Shown here in pieces: positions 12,666 through 23,500 of a stretch of 64,000 bases of DNA. The stretch is from positions 62,001 to 126,000 of the forward strand of contig BDSL01000011.1 in assembly GCA_003116995.1 (NCBI GenBank), written 5' to 3'. Both the position numbers and the translations under genes were made by a program. How positions within the stretch are numbered: position 1 is the first letter of the stretch; each line of letters opens with the position of its first letter. The DNA comes from Yamagishiella unicocca (lineage: Eukaryota; Chlorophyta; Chlorophyceae; Chlamydomonadales; Volvocaceae). The notes under the pieces were generated by a model that saw only the letters and a list, made by a program, of their open reading frames with translations, did no database searches and had not been told where the DNA came from.

Positions 12666-14541
12666 GCAAACAAGTTCGTAACATGGCTCTGGTCATTGCC
12701 TATCGCTGCATTGTGTGTTAGTCCCCTTCCCCGCAGCCAGCCGGGCGTGTTGGCCTCAGCGGTTCAGCCTGTGATGTGGTGTGAGGCCGCTGGTGGTGGC
12801 ATGTGGGTGCCAGCCGCTGAGCACACAGGTGCTCGTACGTCCGTACATAGCGGCGGAAGGCGGGGCACGCGGGCCGACAGCTGTGAATGCCAGTGGAGCT
12901 AGCCGCACATTAAGAGGGCTTGCTGGCCGCAAGCGGGCAGACCGCATGCACAGGGCCACCGGGAGGGCGCTCACAAGTCGCGGTCCAAGGACACATCGGG
13001 AAGGCAACGCCGCTTACAGGGAGCCCGGATCGCGCCGCCTCGCAGCGCCCTTGTCCTCTCCCTTATTGGTACCAGCTCCGCCACGGAGGCGGCACGCGTC
13101 AATGGGGCACTACCTGCATGTCCAATAACTACGGAGTAATAATAGTCGTTACAGTGTCCTCAAGCCCGCCCGGACAAGGAGAGGGAACCATGCCGTGGCC
13201 ATGTCCGGGACCCGTCGTGACTTATCGGTATGGGGCCCCCACTTTTGTCCTGGACTCGCCCGGGCCCGGGCCCACGCAATTATCGTATTATTATTTTATC
13301 ATTATTGTGTCGGTGACTCGGGCCGCACCTTCCTGCTCGTGCGCTCTGGACGAGCGCGACGAGCACTAGCCCGTACTGCTATCAGTCAGTTTGACGCTTC
13401 TTTAGGCGCCCACCTCTGACTGGGATATGCTGCCCACGAGACAAATGATGCAGCCGAGTAACCAATGTGATTGGTCGTGACGACGCGACGCGACTCAGCG
13501 CGCCAATACGAATATACGATGCGATTAAACCCTAATTAAAATGATTACAAATGCAATTAACAAACGCGATTAGTCAACGCGTAATCCAATAAGCTTATCG
13601 TTGCCAATCAAATGAGCTGCGGTAATTTGTCGTAACAGGCTGCGGCCCGATGCGGCGGTCGCGCCCCCACCTTCTTCAACCCATTACCATCTCGTCAGCG
13701 AGCCCCTGCCAGCCCAATGTATCCCACCCATCTGTAAACTCTTTACCAATGGCACTGCGGCACAGGCAGGGTGCCTCTTGCTCGTTTGCCCCCTGGGGTG
13801 CGCGTGGGGCCGCACCCGAGCGCCCTAATGTTGCAGGCTGCCCCTGGAGCCCCCCGTCCTGCCGGAGCCCTCCGTCCCTGAGGCCTAGGTGTCATGCCCG
13901 AGCGCCAGCGCGTGCGTTTCACTGGCACGGGCTCCGGAGCCGGGGCATTTGCGTTTCTGCTTGTATGCTGTTGCCGTAAATACAGCACATCTGTTGCTGT
14001 TAGGTTGTATTGCGTTATGGATTCGGTTTCTATTCACCTCGGTAGCGATGCGGGACACGTATGAACCTTGCAGTTTAGGTCAAGCGCAGGGCCTTTTTGA
14101 CCAAATCCGTTGGTGCCGCAAAGTTCTTAGCGGAACCACGCCTTCGTCCTCTGCGTGGTTCTTCTGTTTGGTTGAACAGCTGGGTTATCCGCTGCCACAA
14201 GATTTAACGCACCGCGCTTGAAGAACGCCCGCTGCACCTTGCTGCATGAATAGATTATGAGGTCGACGCAGCCGTAGTCAGCGCCGCCTTCACGTTTGGA
14301 ACTTGAGGCCCTGCAGCTTGGTAACCTGCAGCCCGCCTGCTGGTAGCGCCAGTCCGTGGGGCTGTGGTGCCTCGCGCCCGCGCCACCCAGCAACAGGTCG
14401 AGGAGTGCTGTACGTGGTGTCCACGGCAGGTGAAGACTGCTGTGGGGCATGACATAGGGGCTGGATGCCAATGGCCGTGTTGCAATGGCTGGCAAGGAGT
14501 AGCGGTGGACAATTCATAGGTTCAGTAGTGGTGTTGGCGGG

Positions 14542-14657
14542 CGGATGGAGAGGAAAACTACGGATTGGTGCAGCAATGGCTGATGGAGAGGGAAAGTCGG
14601 GATTGGTGCAGCATTGGCTGATGGAGAGGGAAAGTAGGGATTGGTGCAGCATTGGCT
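14542..14657 (+). repeat. 38-bp tandem repeat, three copies
   Basis: Units begin near 14543, at 14581 and at 14619. Core words are GATGGAGAGGGAAAGT and GATTGGTGCAGCATTGG. Copies 2 and 3 are nearly identical, copy 1 is more diverged, and the array stops abruptly at CTGACCG. Confidence 0.9.
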
Positions 14658-15778
14658 GACCGTGATTAGGGGAGAGCGGCAGACATCAGAGCACGCTGCC
14701 AGAAGACGGACGCCGTGAGCTGTTGAGCACGAACAATCGTGGGGTTCCTTTACCTATAGGACTTGTCAGCAATTCGGTTAGGCCGGGGGGAGCCAGCGTC
14801 ACAAAAACTACCCAGGTTCTAGGGACAGCCAAGGCTAACTGTCTACCGTTACTGTAACCCCCAGGCCTTGCGACTTTATAAAGGGCTCGGCACATTGAAG
14901 TGCTAACGGAATTGTGTATAGGGCCAACAGGGGCCAATTGGTCGACAGGTTGAGACAGGTTAATATTACCGCCGTCCACACCGTTGTAACTTTCCGGAGG
15001 GAGCAATATGATTTGTCCACAGGGACCAAGAAGCTATGAAATTGCATACTTGATTGTACTTGGTGTGACCCACTTTGGGTTGAATGCTGCTGCCGGATGT
15101 GAAGGGGCTTGCTGTGACACACTCTCGCCGGGCGCCCTACCGCCCTACGTGCGAACTCGTTCAGATATCTAGCACGGACGATCTATTATTATGTATGTCA
15201 AATCTGCAACAAACACTACACAACATTAGCAGACATGCGTCTCAGCGTCTGGATCGAATGCGTACGGAATTTACAAAGGCAAGGCATGCTACTTGTGAAA
15301 CGTTCCCATAGAGCCGTCTCCAATAAAATACATGTGACAACAGAATTGGTTTAGCCGCGTTGCAGCATGTATTGCACCCGCAGACAACGAACGCGCCTTC
15401 TCAAGTAACATCTTGTCAGTAACCGCCGTTGTCGGTCGGCTCGCCACGTTCACCATTGGAAGATCTGCGAGCTGCTTGCCAAAATACACAGGTAAGAAAT
15501 GCATCTGGAATATCTTCAACGTGTTCGCATCCTGTCTAAAAAGCGCGGACGGGCCCGAAAATGAAACACGGCAACGGACTAACGTAATCACGCGGCAGGT
15601 CTTGGGTTCGATTGCAAAGATATAATATCCTCACTTTGTCTGACACCGCCTTGAAGCGACACAGGCAGCTGCAAACCCCTGCAAAGGCGTTAGTTTACCA
15701 CATTACCAGTGCGAAAACGCTTCACCGCAACCGTAATAAGCTGGCCCCCGACTTCATCATATCGTAGGGCGACTTGGG

Positions 15779-18061
15779 ATGAGGCCGCTGACGTTTGATG
15801 AAGCGTGGGTCCGAGACGGCCGCAAGCTGTCGGCCGCGAAGGGCGCTGTCACGGTGGACACCTCCTCGGACGACGACCACCATGACTACCATCGGGATCC
15901 AAAGCTCCAGTCCTACCTTGAGGGCGGCGAGCTGCCTCGCAGCCGCGTGCAAGAGAAGGTTGGCGACCCGGTGCGCCGCACCTCGGCGCGCGCAGTCAGC
16001 AAGCTGGTGGACCTGCACGCGAAACACAAGGGCACCTTGGTCAGCTTTGCAGAGCAGCGCCGGGGCGCCATCAGCGAGCTGCTCGGCGCCGTCTCGCCGT
16101 CGGGAATCCTGTCCGCGGCCGCCAGCACAGCCAGCAGCCCCGCCAGCAGCCGGGACGGCAGCGGCGCCATCAGGGCGCATGCCGCCGGCTCGCGTTGCTG
16201 GTCGTCCGAGGATGACAGCGACAGCGATGGCGATATGGCCGTAGCAGCGCCCGGCAAGTCCGTCACACCGGGGGCTGCTGCCATGTGCGGCAGACGCGGC
16301 GGCTGCCAGCACTGCCCCTGCGAGGCCTGCTGCAGCCGCGCGGCGCGCAGAGCCGCCACCGTTGGATCCCTGTCGGCCAACGGCGGCCCGAAGACTAAGC
16401 GACAAGTGATCCGCGCTACGCCTGAACCCGACGGCAGCAAGGCGAACTGGCGCAGCCCTCCGGCTGCTGCTGCTGCTGCGGTGGCGGCGGCGCCCGTGCT
16501 CTGGCACGCCTTCCTCTCAGCCAGCTGCCAGCCCACCTCCGCCACACCAGCCCCGAAACCACGGGCCGCTGGCCGCGGCAGTAGGGGCGGTACCGCTGCC
16601 GGCCGTCGCCGGACGGATGTCCATTGCAGCGAAGAGGACGCGGACGAGGAATCGGAGGAGGGGGAGGAGGAGGGGGAGGAGCAGGCAGGGCCGCTGCTCC
16701 TGCGTGCGGTGATGCGGCGGAGCAGCTGTGATGACCGGCGTGAGGGCGGGCGCGGGAAGATCGCCTGGGGGCGAGGTGCTGGTGCTGGTGCTGGTGCGAT
16801 GCGGGCTGGGACACCGCCGCGCGCTTCGGCCGACAGCGGTAGTAGCTACGGCGGCAGCGGCAGCAGCGGCGCCGCGGCTAGGCCACACGCGCATGCCACA
16901 GCCGCCGCGACCGGTGCGGCGTACGGCATGGGGTTTGATGGGATGCGGCGCCAGGAGAAGCCGAAACCATCGCCGCGCTCGGCGAGGAGCCATCAGGAGC
17001 CCGAGTTGGAGGGCGCCAGCCCCCGGGGCAGGCCGCTGTTGTCGCCGGCCGCAGGGCCCCACAGGAGCCACGCAGCCGCACCAGCTGCTGAGGGGGAGGC
17101 AGGTGCTGCTGCTGCTGCGGAGGGTGGCGCTGATTCGGCGGAGCAGCGGCAGCTGCTGCAGCTAGCTGACCTGCGGCAGGCGGCCCGGCAGCGGGCGCAG
17201 GCGGCGGTGCTGCGGGGGGTCCAGGCGGGCGGCGCGGACACCCTCACGGCGACCCTACACGCCGCCGGTGTCGACCTGACGCACTCACCGTCCTGGGCGG
17301 CTTACGCTCGGGCGATGGCGGCGGGGGCGGCTGCGGGCGCCCGGTGCGGGCAGGAGGGAGCAGGCGGGGCGCGCAGGAGTGAGGGTCCAGGCAGCCCCGC
17401 CGCTGCACTGCCTCTGGGACGCCTTTCGCCAGCGGCGGCGGCGGCAGTGGCAGCAGCAGCAGCAGCGGCCAAGAACGGTGGGGGCAGCTGCCGCTCTGAA
17501 GACCTGGCGGCGATGTCTGACAGCAGCGAGGACGAGTTCGTTCGGCGGGTGGCGGTCGCCGCGAGGGCCATTAGTCGTGGCGGCGCAGTGGGTCCAGGGA
17601 GGGAATCGCCGGGACCGGTGGCAACGCACTCGGGTCGCCGTGGCGGCGGGGAGACCCCCGCTGCTGCTGCCGCTGCTGGCGGCGGCGGCGGCGGCAGCAA
17701 GCCACGCGAGTGGTTCGTGACTCAGCAGCTCCGCACCCCGGGCAGTGCGCAGTGTGCCCAGTCGCCCTCGCAGTGGGCCCAGTCGCCCTCGCAGTGGGCC
17801 CAGTCGCCCTCGCAGCGCCTGCCGCTGTCGGCGGTGTGGGGCCACAAGAGCGGCAGCGCCCGGGCTCAGCCAGGCGCAGGGCCCCTCGGCTGGTCACCCT
17901 TCGGCGCCACGCCCACAACCAGCGGGCTGAGGCAGCAGCAGCAGGGGCAGGCGGGGCAGGGGGAGCGGCCGTGGTCCAGCTCCGGTGCGCCGCCACCAGG
18001 GGTCAGGTCGGTCAGTGCCCTAAGCCGCAGCAGCAGCAGTCGCCGGAGCCTGGCGTTCTAG
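15779..18061 (+). CDS. 760-residue low-complexity protein of unknown function
   Basis: A single open frame starts at ATG 15779, with an in-frame TAA 42 nt upstream, and ends at TAG 18061. The N-terminal ~110 residues look most protein-like: an acidic patch (TSSDDDHHDYH) and an amphipathic helical stretch (SKLVDLHAKHKGTLVSFAEQ). A Cys cluster follows (CGRRGGCQHCPCEACC), then acidic Glu/Asp runs around residue 285, poly-Ala tracts, and a 7-residue repeat SPSQWAQ in three copies. No known domain was recognised. Long GC-rich frames can be open by chance, but the TGTAA 194 nt past the stop and the structured N-terminus support a real gene. It may be a nuclear or regulatory protein; that is a guess. 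Confidence 0.55.
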   Translation: MRPLTFDEAWVRDGRKLSAAKGAVTVDTSSDDDHHDYHRDPKLQSYLEGGELPRSRVQEKVGDPVRRTSARAVSKLVDLHAKHKGTLVSFAEQRRGAISELLGAVSPSGILSAAASTASSPASSRDGSGAIRAHAAGSRCWSSEDDSDSDGDMAVAAPGKSVTPGAAAMCGRRGGCQHCPCEACCSRAARRAATVGSLSANGGPKTKRQVIRATPEPDGSKANWRSPPAAAAAAVAAAPVLWHAFLSASCQPTSATPAPKPRAAGRGSRGGTAAGRRRTDVHCSEEDADEESEEGEEEGEEQAGPLLLRAVMRRSSCDDRREGGRGKIAWGRGAGAGAGAMRAGTPPRASADSGSSYGGSGSSGAAARPHAHATAAATGAAYGMGFDGMRRQEKPKPSPRSARSHQEPELEGASPRGRPLLSPAAGPHRSHAAAPAAEGEAGAAAAAEGGADSAEQRQLLQLADLRQAARQRAQAAVLRGVQAGGADTLTATLHAAGVDLTHSPSWAAYARAMAAGAAAGARCGQEGAGGARRSEGPGSPAAALPLGRLSPAAAAAVAAAAAAAKNGGGSCRSEDLAAMSDSSEDEFVRRVAVAARAISRGGAVGPGRESPGPVATHSGRRGGGETPAAAAAAGGGGGGSKPREWFVTQQLRTPGSAQCAQSPSQWAQSPSQWAQSPSQRLPLSAVWGHKSGSARAQPGAGPLGWSPFGATPTTSGLRQQQQGQAGQGERPWSSSGAPPPGVRSVSALSRSSSSRRSLAF
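17755..17817 (+). repeat. 21-bp in-frame tandem repeat
   Basis: Three copies of a 21-bp unit (core GCCCAGTCGCCCTCGCAG) encode AQSPSQW repeats inside the 760-residue ORF. The copies are identical or nearly so, suggesting a recent expansion that kept the reading frame. Confidence 0.85.
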
Positions 18062-18254
18062 GAGGCGCGGCTGCTACTGCCGGGCGCCCGCAGTCCGCAG
18101 CAGGGGGACTGAGCAGCAGGGGCGGCGTTCTGCGACAACATGACGTACGATCGCTTTCAGCAGGACTAGAGGTGCAGCGGGAGCCCTTTGGACAGCGCTC
18201 CCCGGGGCCCAGATCCGCATAAGGCCCTTGGAATGAAGTGCGAGCCGTGCTTGT

Positions 18255-18259
18255 TGTAA
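18255..18259 (+). promoter_or_regulatory. candidate poly(A) signal TGTAA
   Basis: TGTAA lies 194 nt beyond the stop of the 760-residue ORF, a typical spacing, and is the first such motif after the stop codon. Confidence 0.5.
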
Positions 18260-18269
18260 CGGTGCGTCT

Positions 18270-20596
18270 TGGAACCGCTCTCACCAGACAGCCACTGTGC
18301 GGCTGAGCCGGACGCGGACTTGGTGGTGGAGCCATCGGCGGCCGCTGCAGCAGGGACTGGCTGTCAGCGGGGGTGCCCGCAGGTGCTGGCTGCCTGAGAC
18401 ATCTCAGGCCGTCGGCAGGAGGGCGAGGTGGCGCGTGGCGCGCCACGTGTACGGCACATACATCGCTGGGACGCGGGCTGCGATTGCCTGGCCCGGGCCT
18501 CGAGGCGGCTGGGCGGCCGGATGCTGGAAGCCATGCTGGTGCTGGGGCGAGGCGGGTGTGGCTGGCTACCCAAGGTGTTTTATTGATGTGTCGTGCCGCT
18601 TGGAGCAAGGGGAGCCAGGCCAGAGGAGTGAAATATTACCCTCATGAAGGAGCGGCGGGGGACGCGGGGTAACAGAATCCGTTGAAGTGAAGTACGGTAA
18701 CTACCAAACTGGGAATACGTCTGATCGTGTCTTGGTGGCGACTGGACGTCAGCCCGACCTCGTCGGTGTGTCGCTTTGCGGCTGCTCGTTGTTTTCCAAG
18801 AAGGCATGCCGATGTGCTCATCTCGTTGTCGGCGCGCTGCGAAACGCAACGGCGCATCGTCTCTAACCCGCTCGCTCCAGGCCTCTGGACGCTTGGGCCC
18901 CGGGTCTCTGGAACTATACCTGATAGTCACTGGACGTGCCAGGGTCGATACCCGCTGCCGGCAACCGAGAGTCAGCCGCCTGCATCCCAGTGGTGTATAT
19001 GTAATACGGCAGGTCGTGCTTGTAGCGGAAGATTTACATAAGTGCTGCAACAATGTCTAATACGGCAGTTGTTTTCGACAAGCGTGGCAAGTAAAGGTCA
19101 GAAAGTCCGACATCCTGCCGACCTGGGCGTCAGGTGGCAGCGCAGTCAATACCACCAAATACGGTTTAATACACAAGCCGACGCTTAGCGCTGACGCTTA
19201 GCGCCACCAAAAAATCTAACATGCGGAAGAGGGTGCACCATCCTCCACCTAAGCTAGCGCAGTAGAGGACGCCCAGCGACCGCCCGGTGGGCCCCGCCTC
19301 ACGTCGGGGCCCCCGTCCCTACGCACCAAGTAGCGACAGCTGCTTGCGCAGCACAGCGGTAATCAGTTTGTATTATTATTAAATGCGCACGCTGTGCATA
19401 AAAATAAACATGGGTGCGCGATCGTCAGGAGGGCATCACCCAGTTGGTTTGCCGATTCCATGATCAGGTGTGTGATCACGAGCCAGCCAGTCAAACATGT
19501 TTATGCCGGCAACCGCCACCACGATGCCTTATTTGCAACACGAGCGCACAAATACGGCATCAACCGTCTCATCGGCGTCGGGTGGTCTTCCCTGGAGTCT
19601 CCTGGTGGCCGGACAGCACCCCGCCACTCGCCTCCACTCCAGCCCGCCCTCTCCGAAGACCCACTGGCGAACGCCGAGGCGGCGCCGGCTTGACATTCCT
19701 TTAAATGCTTTGCAATCACAGCATTATGCTTGTGTCAGCAAAGGGAGGCAAGGCTCCGCAAACATTTGGCCTTAGCCACTTCCAACCTCCAACCGCCGCC
19801 ATCTTGACGTTCCCACCGCCCACACACCCGAATCGGGCTGCAGATTGTGGAGCAGCCTGTTTTTCCTGGTCGCATGCGGATGAGCAGCACATCTAAATGA
19901 ATCGTCACGATCTTCATCGTGCAATCTGCGATCCGCGCGCACCGGGGCCCATACGCTTGCATCGCAAGCCCCCAGGCAGCCGCCTTCCCCCAGGACGTCT
20001 GATCGCCAGCACCCCCCGCCCCGCCTCTCGAGCTGCGAGAAGGTCGTGTGCCGCTTCCCTTCCAAGGCCACCTCCTACGCCCCCCTATACCTTTCGATTG
20101 AAACACAAATGTTGCCCTGGCCCCGGTGGGAGAGGCGCATGGTCGCTTCCGGTGAGGTGCACCGGCTGCGTCAAGGCGCTGGCCGTACAGGTGTGAACGG
20201 ATGAGGAGGTGACCGAGTCGGGTGGGTGTGCTGCAGCCCCACCACCCCACCAGCAGCAGTTCGCAGTGCGAAGTGAGGGTTTGCTGCGTCGCGGCGCCGC
20301 CGGGCTGGTGCCTCGGACGAGCGTACGACAACAATACCACACGCGTTCGTACGATTTTTAACGGCAAACGCCGTGGAGACACAGGAGGGAGCACCTGTCC
20401 GAGATTCCAGCCGGCACTCCAGTCCATGCTTCAGTTGCCCTCCGCATGGCGTCGCCTTTATCTTTACGGTACCGTCAGCACCGACTGGGTGCGCGGCGAG
20501 CAGTGAGCCTTGCTCGTCAACTCATTACTATCATCACCATCGTCCTTATTGTCATCTTAACCAATCTCGTCACCACCCTCCACATCATCATGTCGG
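18270..20596. other. convergent intergenic region and probable 3' UTR of the large minus-strand gene
   Basis: No recognisable gene. It lies between the ends of two converging genes. On the minus strand the first TGTAA after the stop at 20597 is at 19034-19038, which would imply a 3' UTR of about 1.56 kb. A short direct repeat GACGCTTAGCGC occurs twice near 19179-19204. Confidence 0.45.
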
Positions 20597-23500
20597 TCAC
20601 TGGATCGTGCCGCTGGTCACCATGATGGAGTTGCGCCGCTCCCGCTGGTCCTTGATGGCGTTGGAGGTGGAGCGCAGCACGTTCTTCCAAGCCTTGGCCG
20701 CGTCGGCGGCCACCTGCTGCTGACCGGGTGCCGTACCTGCGCGCACGACAACACAACGGTACAGCAGTTGCACAGGGAGTTTGAGTGGGCGCGACAGCGG
20801 GCGGGTGGGCCCAGGGGGAGTGGCTGCTCCGAAACCAACTGCCCCCACGGCGGCCTCCGCGCGCACGCACACATACCCACCGGCTTGCCCCGAGGGGTCG
20901 GCGAGCTGCCCCGCTGTGCCCGCGCTGCCGGCGCTGGAGGTCCCTGCCAGCGCCGCCCTGACCAGCTTCTCAACATCCAGCTCCAGGGGCAGCTGACTCA
21001 TTAGCTCAGCGATGTGGCGTTTCTGCAGGCGGCGGCAAAGGGTACGACATGAGCTTCATACAAGTGTACGATTAAGCCCCAGCACGCTGGGCCACACAAA
21101 CACGCCATTGGGGGCCCTCCAGTACCCGAGGTGCCGCGTCGGTATCACTACCACCCATCTGCATCCAAGGTCGGCCTCGCCCCGGATGGCGGCTCACCTC
21201 GCGTGCCAGCCTCGCCAGCAGCGGCTTCAGTAGGAGGCCGTAGAAGCCCGCCAGGAAGAACCACAGGAGCACGAACAGTAGGATGTGCAGCAGCAGGATA
21301 CCTGCAGGGGAGAGAGTGTGGGGGCCGAGATAGGGTGAGGGGATGGGATGGATAGGCTGCAGCGGGGGGTCGGAAAGAGTGAGCCACTCGACTGGGCCGT
21401 TGGAGGTTAGAGGTGCGTGGGGGCGCCGAGGCAGCAGCTGCACACCGCCCGCCCCTTGTGGTTACCGTCAAAGAGGTCTCTGACGTGTTGGAAGTGCATC
21501 TCCCCGATCTGGATGTTCGCGTCCGTGAGGTCCTGTGGGCGCACGGGCGGCAGCAACCGGCAGCCAGCACAGGGGTCAGTACCGGGGACTCGCCACGGGG
21601 TGGCTGGCAGGGGGGCGCCGCGCCACCATACACGCCTACAGCGTCACACACCTCAAGAGCCGCCGAGCGCCACTCGAGAGGTGCACCAGTCATAGCCGTA
21701 CGGCGGGTTTGCGTGTGTCGTACTGCCTTACCTTGGTGCCCACGTTGTACACGAAGTCGAATCGCGCGTTGTTCAGGCCGGTCTGCGTCTCCGTCACCTC
21801 CCCGGCCATTGCGGTCAGGTGTCCGAGGTAGAGCTGCATGAGGCTGTCCACGCCCGTGTGGGTCAGCTGGGGGCACACGGGGGGGGGGGGGGGGACAAGT
21901 TGGAGGGGGGGAAGGACGGGCCGCAGGCACTCAGCGACACGCAAGGCCCGAGCTAAGCCAGCGATACACGAAACGCCTGCGGGTTTCGGCTCAGGGCCGC
22001 GGGTAAGCCAAGCGGGGTCACTGCTGGCGCTGCTGGCGCTGCTGGCGCTGCTGCCCGACCAGTGGGTCGCGAGCGGCTCCTCCCTCCCTCCCCCTCTCTC
22101 TCTCCCTCCCTCACCTGGTACCAGCGGTACTCGGGTCCGGGGCAGGGCAGGTTCGGCGCCCGCCGCAGGCAGGCGGTGTTGGCGTAGAAGAGCTGCTGCA
22201 GGCCGGGCGTCTCGTACGACATTCCGGTCGTGACCAGAGGGAACTGCTCCGTGTCGGGGCCTGCGAGGGGAAGGTGCCCGAAGGAGTTGGGAGGGGAGGC
22301 GCCCGAGGGAGTTGGGAGCACAAGGAAGGAGGGTGAGGTGCACACCGACGACGGCAGCTCATGAATGACGCGATGACGGTTACGATACCACCGGTACGGC
22401 AGCAGTTACATGCAGGAACGTACACCCCCCTCGGCAGCCCTCCTCCGCACTCACCCAGGGACTTATATGTGTCGGCACCAAGCTGCGTGTCGTACATGGA
22501 GGGGGCGATGGCGGGGAAAGGGCGCGCAAGGAAGGGGCATGTTGCAAGTGCCGTGTTGCGGGGGGTAACGGCGGGAGAGCTTGGAAGCAAGGACCGCATC
22601 CTCCGCGAGCAAGGACACGCGAATTGGTCTCCCGTGCCAAGCGGGATCGGACGCCGCCCGGACCTGCAGCATGGCGATGACTAATGCCGTACACACCTGG
22701 AGCGTGTAGAAGGCGTCTCGCAACATGGTGGCGGCCTTCTTCAGTGCAGCACGGCGTGCTGGCAGCTTCGCGGGGTCCTCCTCCGAAACGAGTTCCTGTG
22801 CACCACGCGTTGAGAGCCGAGGGATCGTCAGCACGGCGGCATGGCCCGACAGCCTTGTCCCCGACAGCCTTGTCCCCGACGACCGCAGTCCATCCCCTCC
22901 CCCACCCCTCCCCCTCCATCAATTGGCAGGATGCGGCCCGTACGGGGTCCAAACCCGAACGCAGCCAGTCGCATTATGAGTTTGCCACCGGGCCGGAACA
23001 CGACCGACCCCTGACACAGGCCCCCGACTGCACAGCCCCCGACTGCACAGCCCCCTCAAAGGGGTTGCCTTCCGCGCCCAAGTTCGCAAAGACAACCACT
23101 GTAACACATGTATCCCCCATTATCAGTAGACCCGCCAAGATCCCATCAAGATGTGGACCCTGATGGGTCCCGAAGGAGCCCACCACACGCCAACCTGCCT
23201 GCGCGTAGAAGCACGAGCGGTACGTCCGGGCGGTGTTGAAGGTGCTCACGCCAGCCACCGCCACCAGCGGCTTCGATTGCTGCGGGCAGGGCAGGGTAGG
23301 GAAGGGAAGGGTAGGGCTCAGGGCATGCATAGCGCGCGGGGCGAGTAGAGGTCGTGGGGGCTGGTATTAGGGTCCCGAGGAGAAGGCTGTCGGACGGCGC
23401 CACTGCAGTCCTCCTGGCAACAGGTTAGCACGAGTAATACACGTTCATCCCCCTGCCATCCCTTGAGCTCTCTCGGTTGTCCCCTTCAGCTCCGGCAGTG

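Larger units (their letters stand above)
10902..15778. other. gene-poor interval of 4.9 kb
   Basis: No ORF here shows a recognisable family or sustained coding character. Contents seen: a GC palindrome near 10945-10970, dispersed repeat A copy 1 (11620-11925), a TATAAAA box at 12659, a possible fragment of repeat A near 13243-13275, an AT-rich block at 13500-13640 full of GATTA/TAATC words, and a 38-bp tandem array at 14542-14657. I found no TGTAA close behind the transporter stop, so its 3' end is not placed. Confidence 0.6.

Noticed and set aside
15289..15591. 100-codon minus-strand frame upstream of the 760-residue ORF
   Set aside because: Composition looks plausible, but there is no recognisable motif, splice partner or neighbour to support it.
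15605..15620. GGGTTCGATTGC resembling a tRNA B box
   Set aside because: No cloverleaf can be folded around it and no A box lies at the right distance.
19735..20427. 230-codon minus-strand frame downstream of the sensor stop
   Set aside because: No domain, no compositional sign of coding, and it lies in the probable 3' UTR of the sensor gene.
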